Shown one piece after another: positions 1-8,533 of a stretch of 36,544 bases of DNA. Both the position numbers and the translations under genes were made by a program. This DNA is from Bacteroidales bacterium (GTDB lineage Bacteria; Bacteroidota; Bacteroidia; Bacteroidales; UBA932). The stretch is from assembly GCA_017458265.1 (NCBI GenBank), contig JAFTFV010000057.1:1-36544 (forward strand), in the 5' to 3' direction. Each line of letters opens with the position of its first letter. Within the stretch, counting starts at the first letter, position 1. Under the pieces are notes generated by a model. The model was not told where the DNA came from. It ran no database searches and saw only the letters and a list, made by a program, of their open reading frames with translations.

Positions 1-20
1 GTAAAAGAGAAAGACACTAT

Positions 21-2525
21 ATGAAAGGAACAGCAGCACCACTTTTGTCATTTTTGGAGGGAGCAAGAAAGCGATTCATTATCCCGGTATACCAGAGGAA
101 CTATGACTGGGGCTTTCCACAGTGCCAGCAGCTTTTTAATGACCTTGTAGACCTTGTCAAGAATGACCGGGCCAATCACTTCTTCGGCTGCATTGTCCGT
201 GCACAGGCAAAGGATGCAGGTGCAGATGAATATCTCATCATTGACGGCCAACAGCGCATGACGACGGTCTGCTTGATATTTCTCGCTATTTATTGGAATA
301 TCAAGCAGGGGAATATTGAGCCCGAAGACCCTCGTCTGGCAGAGAAGATTTATAAGAAATTCCTCGTGGATGAGTTTGATCCAAAGGACAAGAAGATCCG
401 TCTCAAGCTGAATAAAGAAGACCGGAAGGCATTCGATCACCTCGTCGATTTTGGGGACGGCCATGAATTTGAGAATTCCAGAGTGGTCACCAATTATGAG
501 TTCTTCTATAAGCGACTTCAGACGTTGTCATTCCCAGTAGACGATTTCTACGATGCCATTAGAAAGCTCATCGTCATCGACATTTTCCTTGGTGGCGACG
601 ATGATGCTCAGCTGATTTTCGAGAGCCTCAACTCTACCGGGCTTGAGTTGACCGAGGCAGACAAGATTCGCAACTTCGTCCTTATGGGCCTTTCCGAAAA
701 GGATCAGGAAGAATACTACAACAAGTATTGGAGTTACATCGAAAAGTATTGCTCTGGGAACAATGCCCTTGATAATTTTGTTCGAGATTATCTGACGCTG
801 AAATCTCCGACTGGCGAAATCCCCAAGTTTAAAGGAATTTACTCTGCATTTAAGACCTTCTCTGAAGGCCAGAATATGGAGTCGATTTTGTCGGAGATGA
901 AGCTCTATTCTGACTGGTATAACAAGATTCGCTCCGCCAATGTGGGCAATGCTGCAGCTAATGAGATAATGGCCCGCCTCAACTACCTTGAGATGACGGT
1001 CACGTATCCGTATCTGATGGGCTTCTTGGCTTATGCAAAGGATGTTCAAATGGAGGAGAGCGAGGTTAAAGATGTGCTGTCTTGCATCGAGGTATTTATC
1101 TTCCGCAGGCTCGTTTGCGGCTACCCGACAAATGCCTTAAACAAGGTCTTTGCAACGTTACACCAGCAGATTCTGAAAAACAAGCGGGAAAGCGACAGCT
1201 ATTACTCCGTAATGGTCTACCTGTTACAGAATAGGCGCAAGACGATTATCTTCCCGAAGGACGACGAGTTTGTACGGGACTTTACCACTAAGTCGGTATA
1301 CAACATGCGGCCCAAGAACCGCTCCTACATATTCGACAGGCTGGAGAATGGCAGCAGCAAGGAAAAGAACAACGTTATAGACTATATCCAGAAGGGCGAG
1401 CTGACCGTAGAACACATTATGCCGCAGGTGCTCACTCCGGCATGGCAGGAAGCACTGGGTGAGGAGCATTTCCGCATCCACGAAGAATGGCTGCATACCA
1501 TTGCTAACCTCACGCTCACTGGATATAATTCTCAATACAGCAACCGCACCTTCGCCGAAAAGAAAACTGTCGAGAACGGTTTTGCTCAGAGCGGATTACG
1601 CCTTAATCAGTACATCGCGCAGTTCGATAAATGGACGGAAGATGAGATGAAATTGCGCAGGGACAAGCTGGCTGAGCTTGCCAAAGGCGTCTGGCCATAT
1701 CCGGAGTCAGATTATAAGCCGGATGTGCGCCTCGACGATGAGGTTCCCATTGGCGATGAGGACTTTAATTATTCCGGACGGAAAATCACGAGTTTCCGTC
1801 TTTGTGGCACACCGTATTCTGTTGTAGACTGGGCCGGGGCAACAATTACCGTTCTTAAACTCTTATATGAGCTGGATCCTCGCTTCTTAATCGCGGAGGC
1901 CAAGGACCCGAATAACGGATGGATTGTGCCCAAAGATCCAGACGGGCGCTATCCGCATAAACAAATCGCTGATGGCGTTTGGATGAACATGTCCAATGAT
2001 ACCAACACAAAGATTCGTATCATTCGCAGCGTTTATCGGAACTATGATCTTTCCGATGACGACCTGGTATTTACTCTTCTTCCTGCAAAGGAAAAAGATG
2101 ATGCTCCCGCTAATGCCGAGTCCGAAACGTGGATGATGCCCTCAAATAACAACATTTTCCGGGTAGATGATTGTATTGACGACCGGGGCGTTATCTTCTG
2201 GCGGCAGTATAACAATTTCTCCGTTGGTGATTATATTTATCTCTACGGGACAAAACCGGAAAGCCGAATTAAGTATTTAATGCAGGTAGAAGAAACCGAT
2301 ATACCGCATAGCGATGAGATTGATGATAAGGAGTATTGGTTGTCCGAGACTGAATTTAACGAGCGTTCAAAGCATAATCGGTACTTAAAGCTCCGTCTCA
2401 TTCAGAAGATTGAGTCAGATGCGCTATCTCTGGAAGACCTGCTTGAACATGGCCTTAAAGGTGCCCCCCAAGGTGCCATGAGGCTTTCCGGAGAGCTGCT
2501 GGATTATATCAAGGAGAATTCTTAG
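21..2525 (+). CDS. DUF262/DUF1524 (GmrSD-type) nuclease with C-terminal EVE-like region
   Basis: 834 residues. The N-terminal DUF262 domain shows VYQRNYDW (residues 23-30) and the signature IDGQQRMTT (74-82), the nucleotide-hydrolysing ParB-like half of GmrSD enzymes. A DUF1524 His-Me nuclease-like domain follows with EHIMPQ (464-469; H465 is the presumed catalytic His) and a downstream N-x-F-x-x-K pattern. Known GmrSD proteins cut phage DNA carrying modified cytosines. About 280 further residues lie beyond DUF1524: a stretch near 590-690 I do not recognise with confidence, and a last part (about 700-834) with VGDYIYLYGTKPESRIKY and GLKGAPQGAMRL patterns that resemble EVE/PUA-like modified-base readers; this last assignment is inference. 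The ATG is preceded by an A/G-rich stretch (GAGAAAG). The next gene starts 10 bases after the stop. The function as a modification-dependent defence nuclease is inferred from the family. Confidence 0.85.
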   Translation: MKGTAAPLLSFLEGARKRFIIPVYQRNYDWGFPQCQQLFNDLVDLVKNDRANHFFGCIVRAQAKDAGADEYLIIDGQQRMTTVCLIFLAIYWNIKQGNIEPEDPRLAEKIYKKFLVDEFDPKDKKIRLKLNKEDRKAFDHLVDFGDGHEFENSRVVTNYEFFYKRLQTLSFPVDDFYDAIRKLIVIDIFLGGDDDAQLIFESLNSTGLELTEADKIRNFVLMGLSEKDQEEYYNKYWSYIEKYCSGNNALDNFVRDYLTLKSPTGEIPKFKGIYSAFKTFSEGQNMESILSEMKLYSDWYNKIRSANVGNAAANEIMARLNYLEMTVTYPYLMGFLAYAKDVQMEESEVKDVLSCIEVFIFRRLVCGYPTNALNKVFATLHQQILKNKRESDSYYSVMVYLLQNRRKTIIFPKDDEFVRDFTTKSVYNMRPKNRSYIFDRLENGSSKEKNNVIDYIQKGELTVEHIMPQVLTPAWQEALGEEHFRIHEEWLHTIANLTLTGYNSQYSNRTFAEKKTVENGFAQSGLRLNQYIAQFDKWTEDEMKLRRDKLAELAKGVWPYPESDYKPDVRLDDEVPIGDEDFNYSGRKITSFRLCGTPYSVVDWAGATITVLKLLYELDPRFLIAEAKDPNNGWIVPKDPDGRYPHKQIADGVWMNMSNDTNTKIRIIRSVYRNYDLSDDDLVFTLLPAKEKDDAPANAESETWMMPSNNNIFRVDDCIDDRGVIFWRQYNNFSVGDYIYLYGTKPESRIKYLMQVEETDIPHSDEIDDKEYWLSETEFNERSKHNRYLKLRLIQKIESDALSLEDLLEHGLKGAPQGAMRLSGELLDYIKENS

Positions 2526-2535
2526 GGTCACTTTT

Positions 2536-3303
2536 ATGGACGTCATCTTTCTCCCAAATGACTTGCAGGCAGCAACTATTGAGTTGCGCAATAAAGCGGC
2601 TGCTATTCAGTTTCCTAAAATTGTGAAACCAATTTTCGAGAATCTGGAGGAGTGCGGTTTAGACAAGCTTGTAAGCTTTGTTTACAGAGGAGATGTGCGC
2701 GATGTCGATATCCTGTACCCAAAGTTCAATGCCGGGATGCAAGAGAAACAAGAAGATATCGAGAAGATTGTCTTCTTAATGCAAAAACACGGGCTGAATG
2801 TGACGCAAAGTTTGCAGGACGATCTGGTTTTCCTGAAGAAGCAAATTAAACTTAAGGCCACAATCAACAACTTTGAGAATTGGCTCTTGTCGCACCTTGC
2901 ATACCTCGATATCGATGATCTGGAAGTGGAAACCATAGTCTATTCTCCAAAGTCCGGCTTCCTCTTGAAATTCGTAGGAGTCGACCCTATAAAAGAGGAG
3001 GTGGAAAACTTACCGAGCGTTAATGTGATAAATACACCCCCAGTCGTTTCCATTAGCAAAGATGAAGGGGCCACTGCTCCCACAAAAGAGAAAAAACAGC
3101 CCAGCCTCTCTCCAGAGGAATGGAAGAAACAATCGAAAGGTTATCAGTGGGTACAAGAGCAGCTTAAGTTGGGAAAACGCAGAAAGGACATCATTTGCGA
3201 ATTCAATCTTAGGCATCGAAAAGATCCAGACAATTATTCATCCAGAGAGGGCAAAGAACTGAGTGCCGCGATTTTAAGCCATTGGGCAAAAGATGGAAAA
3301 TAA
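2536..3303 (+). CDS. Unknown protein, possible C-terminal DNA-binding domain
   Basis: 255 residues, family not recognised. Three parts are visible: an N-terminal helical region (1-120) with several charged amphipathic stretches, a linker (about 160-190) rich in P, T, K and E, and a C-terminal basic region (about 190-250) containing GKRRKD, LRHRKDP and SSREGKELS. The last part could be a small DNA-binding or HTH-like fold, but no residue pattern proves it. It begins 10 bases after the DUF262/DUF1524 gene and is very likely co-transcribed with it, so a partner role in the same system is possible. No signal peptide or membrane segment is seen. Confidence 0.7.
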   Translation: MDVIFLPNDLQAATIELRNKAAAIQFPKIVKPIFENLEECGLDKLVSFVYRGDVRDVDILYPKFNAGMQEKQEDIEKIVFLMQKHGLNVTQSLQDDLVFLKKQIKLKATINNFENWLLSHLAYLDIDDLEVETIVYSPKSGFLLKFVGVDPIKEEVENLPSVNVINTPPVVSISKDEGATAPTKEKKQPSLSPEEWKKQSKGYQWVQEQLKLGKRRKDIICEFNLRHRKDPDNYSSREGKELSAAILSHWAKDGK

Positions 3304-3328
3304 ATAAAACTCAAGACCTCGCAACAAT

Positions 3329-3631
3329 ATGGGCAACAATCAATATGTAGATCTTTGGGAAAAGTATCGTCCCGTCATAAACACCCTCATCAAGAACGGT
3401 GGTGGTTCTTACCAGCTGTCCGCACATGAGTTTGCGCAGCGCGGGAATCGCGACAGTTATTCGTTTCGGCTTTCCATCCTGAATGGCGAAATCCCGATTC
3501 TGGAAGGCAGCGCTGTCGCAAGGGATCTGAAAACGGTGCTGGATGGCAGTAAGACCTTCAAGTCAAATGCGGCTGGAAAGAACATAACCATCCGCTTAAC
3601 TCCATCGTTCATGTTGGAAGTTTCATTATAG
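3329..3631 (+). CDS. Small unknown protein (100 aa)
   Basis: 100 residues, not recognised. The sequence is soluble, mixed alpha/beta in character, with no signal peptide, no cysteine motif and no membrane segment. It sits 25 bases after the preceding gene and 23 bases before the next small gene, in the same run of + strand genes, and codon use looks coding throughout. It may be an accessory subunit of the neighbouring system, but nothing in the sequence gives a function. The ATG start is the first in the frame after the upstream stop and leaves normal intergenic spacing. Confidence 0.6.
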   Translation: MGNNQYVDLWEKYRPVINTLIKNGGGSYQLSAHEFAQRGNRDSYSFRLSILNGEIPILEGSAVARDLKTVLDGSKTFKSNAAGKNITIRLTPSFMLEVSL

Positions 3632-3654
3632 TCGAAATTCAAAAGTAACCGCAT

Positions 3655-3960
3655 ATGTCACAACTAACCCTCATCAGCACACATCATTGCTCAAAGCTCT
3701 TCAAGACAAAAGTCCCGGCCATTAGAGAAATCCTCCGTAAAGGATTAATCGAGTTTGTCCGCGACGATTCCGACGTATACAAAATCAGCCTAAAGAGTGC
3801 ACTAAACTACGCCTACGCACATCACATTGACATCGATAAAGACTACCTTCGCCAGATTGATACCAAGGTCGCTCCTTGGCGCGAAGATACGCGTGGGGTT
3901 TATGGGAAAAAGACCATCGACCTCGATGTTGAGAAAGAAATCCTGAACTTCGAGGAATAA
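3655..3960 (+). CDS. Small unknown protein (101 aa)
   Basis: 101 residues, not recognised. Residues 15-60 (TKVPAIREILRKGLIEF, then a short strand-like stretch and a second helix) could form a compact winged-helix-like unit, but this is only a shape impression. The C-terminus is acidic. No membrane or export signal. Its stop is followed after one base by the ATG of the exonuclease gene, which argues for translational coupling and a shared transcript. Confidence 0.6.
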   Translation: MSQLTLISTHHCSKLFKTKVPAIREILRKGLIEFVRDDSDVYKISLKSALNYAYAHHIDIDKDYLRQIDTKVAPWREDTRGVYGKKTIDLDVEKEILNFEE

Positions 3961-3961
3961 G

Positions 3962-4771
3962 ATGTCTCGCGACCACACACAAGAGGCACTTGACGAATAC
4001 TACTCCACCGGGATAGATCCAACCGGGGGTGAGATCGGCCTTGACTTTGATCCGGAAACCGGAGATATCCTCAGTGAGAATATTGAGGATATTGAGGAAA
4101 ACGTATTCGAGCCTTCTGGTCGTGACATACAGTTTGAGTACAACGTAAAAGCCGACGGGCACATTTACATCCCCAGCCGGGTTTTGTTCTTTGACACCGA
4201 GACGGACGGGCTCCCGCAGGAAGACAGTCCCAGCGCAGAAGTCGCTCCGGAGAACTGGCCCCACATCGTGCAGCTGGCATGGGTGGAGACGGATGACGAA
4301 GGGCACGAGCTGAGCTTCGGCAGCAAGATTATCAAGCCAGAGGGATTTGTGATTCCCGAAGATGCCACCGCCATTCATGGAATCACACAGGAATATGCAA
4401 TGCGTGTCGGAGAGCCCAGAAAGAAAGTAATGCGGAAGTTCAAGCAGCTGCTTGGCCGCAATTACCTGAACGTTGCCCACAACCTCTGGTTTGATGCCAA
4501 CGTGATTGCAGCAGAATTCTGGCGCTGCCATGTAGATAACGGCCACTTCCTCTACAGCGCTGGCTATTGCACTATGGAGGGCACCACAGATTTGTGCAAA
4601 CTGCCTTTTGAAAGTGACAACCATCCAGATTGCATGTACAAGTGGCCAAAACTAACAGAGCTGCATGAGTTCCTATTTGGGCGCTCTTTTGACGGAGCCC
4701 ACGATGCTCTGAACGATGTAAGGTCGACGGCTCGGTGTTTCTGGGAACTTGTAAAACGCGGATTGATATGA
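3962..4771 (+). CDS. DEDDh 3'-5' exonuclease (DnaQ/RNase T-like)
   Basis: 269 residues. The exonuclease domain starts near residue 73. Motif I is FFDTETDG (D78, E80), the HGIT element is at 139-142, motif II is HNLWFDAN (D178), and motif III is HDALND (H247, D252), so all five residues of the DEDDh active site are present. The family removes nucleotides from 3' ends of DNA or RNA with two metal ions, as in the proofreading subunit epsilon. The first 70 residues are acidic and unlike the housekeeping epsilon, so this is an accessory exonuclease, not the replicative one. It overlaps the following lipoprotein gene by four bases (ATGA). Confidence 0.88.
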   Translation: MSRDHTQEALDEYYSTGIDPTGGEIGLDFDPETGDILSENIEDIEENVFEPSGRDIQFEYNVKADGHIYIPSRVLFFDTETDGLPQEDSPSAEVAPENWPHIVQLAWVETDDEGHELSFGSKIIKPEGFVIPEDATAIHGITQEYAMRVGEPRKKVMRKFKQLLGRNYLNVAHNLWFDANVIAAEFWRCHVDNGHFLYSAGYCTMEGTTDLCKLPFESDNHPDCMYKWPKLTELHEFLFGRSFDGAHDALNDVRSTARCFWELVKRGLI

Positions 4772-4992
4772 GAAAAACGGTGCTCATAGTAATCGCGATT
4801 CTTGGAGTGGCCGCATGCGGCTCCCGGACGCAGGCCCCGGTACCAGATCCGGAGGCCCAGAAGGAGATTGCCCGGCTCGACAGCCTGGTACAGGATCTCC
4901 AGCAGAAGAATGCCGCTCAAGAGGAGCGCATCATGGATCTGGAAGACGACCTTGATGAAGTAATCAGTTATCTAAACCAACAAGGATATTGA
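4768..4992 (+). CDS. Small lipoprotein with coiled coil
   Basis: 74 residues from the ATG at 4768, which overlaps the exonuclease stop as ATGA. A start at 4735 would put 11 polar residues before the signal peptide and lie deep inside the exonuclease gene, so I reject it. MRK, a hydrophobic core and GVAACGS form a lipoprotein signal with lipid-anchored Cys at residue 19. The mature part is short and acidic, with a heptad-like pattern (LDSLVQDLQQKNAAQEERI) typical of a coiled coil. An envelope protein coupled to an exonuclease gene is odd; the function is unknown. Confidence 0.72.
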   Translation: MRKTVLIVIAILGVAACGSRTQAPVPDPEAQKEIARLDSLVQDLQQKNAAQEERIMDLEDDLDEVISYLNQQGY

Positions 4993-4993
4993 A

Positions 4994-5200
4994 ATGAAGA
5001 TTGAGGAAGCCATAGTGTTTGTCCTTGCCTCCTCCGGGCAGGGTATGAAAACCGAGCAGATTGCCCGCGAGATTAATGAGCGCGGTCTGTTCCACCGCTG
5101 GGACATGGTCCCGGTGGATGGCAAGATGGTGTACGCTGTCATTATGTCGCACCCGGACACGTTTTGCAAATCAGAGGGTCGGATAAGACTTCTCATATAG
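4994..5200 (+). CDS. Stand-alone HARE-HTH domain protein
   Basis: 68 residues that are nearly all one HARE-HTH winged-helix domain: a hydrophobic first helix (EEAIVFVL), an MKTEQIAREINERGL recognition-type helix, the R-W-D-M-V-P segment, VYAVIMSHPDTF and the terminal GRIRLL strand. In bacteria this domain occurs in the RNA polymerase delta subunit and fused to restriction and DNA-repair enzymes, where it is thought to connect to DNA or chromatin-like features. Here it stands alone, one base after the lipoprotein stop and two bases before the next start. A DNA-binding role is inferred from the family. Confidence 0.72.
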   Translation: MKIEEAIVFVLASSGQGMKTEQIAREINERGLFHRWDMVPVDGKMVYAVIMSHPDTFCKSEGRIRLLI

Positions 5201-5202
5201 TG

Positions 5203-5478
5203 ATGGACAAGAACAACAATAAAGTGATGGACACTGCGAGGATGCTGTACGCATACCTCAAGGAACATTGCGTTGGCAAGCAGACCTCCACATGGAATCT
5301 CGCTCGGAAAGCCTCTCTCGCGCTTGAAGATAATGACCTATGGGCCGTTCATGAAGCCCTTTGGACAGTTGTCGAAGAAGAGGGCGAGTATGAAATGTAC
5401 CTTGGCAGTTACGCCAATGAAATTGTCGGCGTGCCGTACAACATCCCGTTCAGATTCCGTCTCAAGAAGAGAAAGTAG
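5203..5478 (+). CDS. Small unknown protein (91 aa)
   Basis: 91 residues from the ATG at 5203, two bases after the HARE-HTH stop. An ATG at 5164 in the same frame would overlap the HARE-HTH gene by 37 bases and is less likely. It is mostly helical with an acidic middle (VVEEEGEYEMY) and a basic C-terminus (RFRLKKRK). The family is not recognised. It is the last gene of the tightly packed run 3655-5478, so it probably works with the exonuclease and the HARE-HTH protein. Confidence 0.6.
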   Translation: MDKNNNKVMDTARMLYAYLKEHCVGKQTSTWNLARKASLALEDNDLWAVHEALWTVVEEEGEYEMYLGSYANEIVGVPYNIPFRFRLKKRK

Positions 5479-5506
5479 AAAAAAAAACTATAATCCATAT
5501 TGGCAT

Positions 5507-6445
5507 ATGAAAAAATTCTTTATCATCCTTGCATTATGCATCCCGATTCTTGGATTTGGACAGAATAGAAAATTCGACAAGTTGTTGGATAAATATGACT
5601 GTCTCCCATACGTGCAAGACCTACAAAGTCGCACTGCATATGACTTCTGGTATGCAGTGGTCACAAACAGCCCTCGTCTCAAGAAAACAATGGAGGCATC
5701 TGAAAAAGGGAAAGAGACTTTTGTCAAAGCTCGCCAAAAAGTGGGAAATGTAATGATGCGTGCTAAATACCTCGGTGATAATCGCTCGTATATAACGGAT
5801 ATGCCATTTCTGGATACATTGAGCATGCATTTGCTGGGTGATTTAGAGGTAAAGAAGCTTAGAAGCGATTTTAATATCCGTTTCTATTATGACGATTATG
5901 CTAATGCAATGGCCGACCCGGACGCAAATATCTTTGTGACAAGCGGGCTAATGAACACCCAGGGACTGGATTATAATTCTCTTCTCGGCATAATGGCTCA
6001 TGAATGTGCCCATACTCTTCTTTTCCATGTTATGCAAGAAGCTTATGAAACCGAGGAAAAGTACAGAAAAAATCAAATAGCTGGTGCTATTACAGCTGGG
6101 GTTAATGCTGCTGCGGCTGGATATGCTCAGGCTCAAGGCGTTCAGGTTGACTGGGACGATGTCAATAATACCACTTACCAGTTGGCTGATGCTGCATATG
6201 AAGATGCATACGGGAGATTTCGTTTCAAATATTCGAGAGAACAAGAGCTCGAAGCAGACATTATCGCTTGCCGTATTCTTGATTGGATTGGCGTCGGCGC
6301 AGATCATTACATTCAGGCGCTCGAAGTCATGAAAGATGATGAGGTTGTGTCTAATGGCGACAAGGATGGTGACCATCCGACAATTGCATATCGAGTAAAA
6401 TTTCTCGAATATATGCAAGAAACTCGTCCTCTGTTCAAAGAGTAA
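5507..6445 (+). CDS. Exported M48-family zinc metalloprotease
   Basis: 312 residues from the ATG at 5507; upstream in the frame there is only non-coding-like sequence overlapping the previous gene. MKK plus a hydrophobic core ending at GFGQ is a signal peptide. The M48 zinc site is complete: HECAH (165-169) inside MAHECAHTLLFH, and E249 in ELEAD as the third ligand. The FVTSGLMN segment before it matches the M48 strand that precedes the active-site helix. A C-terminal HPTIAYR element is also typical of the family. M48 enzymes with signal peptides (BepA/LoiP-like) degrade misassembled envelope proteins. It lies 28 bases after the previous gene, with no recognisable promoter between. Confidence 0.87.
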   Translation: MKKFFIILALCIPILGFGQNRKFDKLLDKYDCLPYVQDLQSRTAYDFWYAVVTNSPRLKKTMEASEKGKETFVKARQKVGNVMMRAKYLGDNRSYITDMPFLDTLSMHLLGDLEVKKLRSDFNIRFYYDDYANAMADPDANIFVTSGLMNTQGLDYNSLLGIMAHECAHTLLFHVMQEAYETEEKYRKNQIAGAITAGVNAAAAGYAQAQGVQVDWDDVNNTTYQLADAAYEDAYGRFRFKYSREQELEADIIACRILDWIGVGADHYIQALEVMKDDEVVSNGDKDGDHPTIAYRVKFLEYMQETRPLFKE

Positions 6446-6496
6446 AGATAGGACACATAGCAGGAATAATCTGACACTGATATCGAGAAGCTGCAC

Positions 6497-7408
6497 ATGA
6501 AGACCTACGCACTCTTTCAACAATACATCTGGCTGGTAAACACCATCCACAAGGCAGAGAACGGAATCACGCTGGAGGAAATAAACCAGCGCTGGCTCGA
6601 TACTGATGCAAGCGAGGGTATTCCCATTGCCAGAAGCACGTTCAATCGGCACAGGGATTCCATTCTGGATATCTTCGGCATTATCATCGAGTGCAACAAG
6701 AAGAACGGATTCCGGTACTACATCGACAATTCCGACGTGCTGGAAGAGGATACCATCCAGAACTGGATGCTCTCCACGATGTCGGTGAACAGCATCCTCT
6801 CCGACAACAAAGGCGTGCATAACCGCATCGTGCTGGAGCCCATTCCTTCCGAGGGTGAGCATCTGCACAAGTTCATCGACGCCATGAAACGCGGTGTGCG
6901 GGTTAAGGTGGTGTACCGGAAATACGGAGAATCCGAAGTGCGAGAAAGAGTGGTGGATCCGTACTTTGTTAAGCTCACCAACAAGCGCTGGTACGGCATC
7001 GTCCACAAACCGGACGACAAGGGGCATATCTTTGTGCTGGGTTTCGACCGCGTGCAGTCTCTGGAGCTCACCAGCGAGAAGTTCCGCTACCCGAAGGGCT
7101 TCGACCCCATCGGCTTCTTCCGCAACAGTTACGGCATCCTTTCCGTGCAAGACACCCCGGTGGAGAAAGTGACCATCCGGGCCTTTGGGAAGCAGGTTTA
7201 TTACCTGCGCGACCTGCCGCTGCATCCCAGCCAAGAGGAAGTGGCCACAGAGGAGGATTACTCCGACTTCGAGCTCACCCTGCGGCCTACGCCAGACTTC
7301 TATACACCGCTTCTCTCCAGAGGGCCGCTCATCAAGGTGCTGTCTCCGCAGTGGCTGGCAGATGAGATTAAGCGTCAGCACATTGAAGCTGCGGAATTAT
7401 ACAAATAA
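6497..7408 (+). CDS. WYL-domain transcription regulator
   Basis: 303 residues. Residues 1-75 form an N-terminal helix-turn-helix (ITLEEINQRWL and ARSTFNRHRDSILDIFGI). The WYL domain covers about 130-215, with R164-W165-Y166-G167 at the signature position and the conserved VVDPYFVKL and FVLGFDRV strands. A WCX-type C-terminal extension ends the protein. WYL regulators bind a ligand, often thought to be a nucleic acid or nucleotide, and control defence, DNA-damage and prophage genes (for example BrxR and CapW). It sits 82 bases before a gene whose promoter holds a palindrome, with a second copy 1.9 kb further on; regulation of both by this protein is inferred. I see no such palindrome before its own start. 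Confidence 0.88.
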   Translation: MKTYALFQQYIWLVNTIHKAENGITLEEINQRWLDTDASEGIPIARSTFNRHRDSILDIFGIIIECNKKNGFRYYIDNSDVLEEDTIQNWMLSTMSVNSILSDNKGVHNRIVLEPIPSEGEHLHKFIDAMKRGVRVKVVYRKYGESEVRERVVDPYFVKLTNKRWYGIVHKPDDKGHIFVLGFDRVQSLELTSEKFRYPKGFDPIGFFRNSYGILSVQDTPVEKVTIRAFGKQVYYLRDLPLHPSQEEVATEEDYSDFELTLRPTPDFYTPLLSRGPLIKVLSPQWLADEIKRQHIEAAELYK

Positions 7409-7420
7409 TTTTGAAAAAAG

Positions 7421-7464
7421 TTTGAGGTTGTCCCACAGTTTGAGACAACGCCACATTATATTTG
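7421..7464 (+). promoter_or_regulatory. Promoter with 29-bp palindromic operator, copy 1
   Basis: A TTTG at 7421-7424, then TATATTTG at 7457-7464, separated by 32 bases. A dyad covers 7424-7452 and is centred on 7438: GAGGTTGTCCCA on the left and TGAGACAACGCC on the right, 9 of 12 pairs matching. The first 25 bases (from TGAAAAAAG, 7412 to 7436) are identical in copy 2. It lies 26 bases before the ATG of the macro-like gene and 13 bases after the WYL stop. The spacing of 32 is too long for a normal -33 box, so either a regulator rather than a -33 contact sets transcription or the true -33 box is unconserved. Confidence 0.72.
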
Positions 7465-7489
7465 CTGCGGAAACTAAAAGACGAGCACC

Positions 7490-8488
7490 ATGAAAAAGAT
7501 AGGTAAAAAAATCACTCCTGCATTTGTAACCGAGCTTTCTCGGTGTGAAATCTTCGTATTTGGTAGCAATCTGGCCGGGCATCATGCGGGTGGTGCAGCA
7601 CGGATTGCCTATGATAAGTTTGGAGCAGAATGGGGAAACGGAGTCGGTCCGCAAGGCAGATCTTATGCGATTCCTACCATGCAAGGGCCTGTGGAAACCA
7701 TCAAGCCCTACGCAGATGAGTTCATCGCCTATGCAAAAGAGCATCCGTTGAATCGATTTCTGCTCACCAGAGTTGGCTGCGGCATTGCGGGATTCACAGA
7801 TGAAGAGATGGCTCCGCTGTTTGTAGAAGCCCTCGATATCCCCAATATCTCCATTCCGGAGGAGTGGCTTCCCATCATGATAGCCGAGCCCCATCGAATT
7901 CTTGATGACGATGTCGAAGCACCCAGTGTAATCGACGAAGATGTGCTTCGGGATCTCTGTAATCAATACAAATATGTTATCGGCTCCGGAGTTCAGTCTC
8001 CAAGGCCAGAAATTCGCATCCGCTACATGTCATCCGACGGGCAATTGAGAATCGCAAGCTTCGGTGATTTCTTCTTCTATGGGCAGGAGCTGTATGTTTT
8101 TGATTGTGACGATATGTGGGCATCGGAGCACAATGAAGGTGTTGTCATAGACTATTTCCATGACGAATGCAAAGGGCGTGGATATGCTCATAAAGTGACC
8201 TTTGCCGGAGTTCGGACAGGCATCCGAGATTCCAATGGCAAGATTATTTTCACCGGTGATGTTTGCAAAATTGTACGTGGGGCTTCTCATTACCGTTTCG
8301 CATTCAGTTCTTTTGGAGCAGATGGAAAAAATGGTTGCTACGCCTTTGTCCTCGATAATCACAAACTCACGGTGTATGATTGCGATTCGGTCACGATCGA
8401 CGGGAATATTTTTGAAAAGGAACAGGATCTCGACTGGCCGCAGCCGCTCATCTCGCGCTGCGCATCATACAACAAAGAATCGGCATAA
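7490..8488 (+). CDS. Macro-like FGSN-domain protein with unknown C-terminal domain
   Basis: 332 residues. Residues 1-130 belong to a family common in Bacteroidota with FGSNLAGHHAGGAA (24-37), YAIPTM (59-64), and RVGCGIAGF (94-102). The FGSN/glycine-rich loop and a later GCGIAGF loop look like the two nucleotide-contacting loops of macrodomains, so an ADP-ribose- or nucleotide-related role is plausible, but the family has no settled function that I know. Residues 150-332 form a second, beta-rich region that I do not recognise. The gene is first in a two-gene unit behind the palindromic promoter at 7421-7464. Confidence 0.78.
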   Translation: MKKIGKKITPAFVTELSRCEIFVFGSNLAGHHAGGAARIAYDKFGAEWGNGVGPQGRSYAIPTMQGPVETIKPYADEFIAYAKEHPLNRFLLTRVGCGIAGFTDEEMAPLFVEALDIPNISIPEEWLPIMIAEPHRILDDDVEAPSVIDEDVLRDLCNQYKYVIGSGVQSPRPEIRIRYMSSDGQLRIASFGDFFFYGQELYVFDCDDMWASEHNEGVVIDYFHDECKGRGYAHKVTFAGVRTGIRDSNGKIIFTGDVCKIVRGASHYRFAFSSFGADGKNGCYAFVLDNHKLTVYDCDSVTIDGNIFEKEQDLDWPQPLISRCASYNKESA

Positions 8489-8533
8489 TCGGTCGACAGC
8501 TTCCGCATAGAATAGAAATCAACGACCACGCTT

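Noticed and set aside
5164-5202. Earlier ATG start for the 91-residue protein
   Set aside because: It would overlap the HARE-HTH domain by 37 bases; the ATG two bases after that stop fits the coupling seen in the whole cassette.
5948-7381. 477-codon open frame on the - strand
   Set aside because: Opposite the M48 and WYL genes, which have complete domain motifs; no recognisable domain in the antisense protein.
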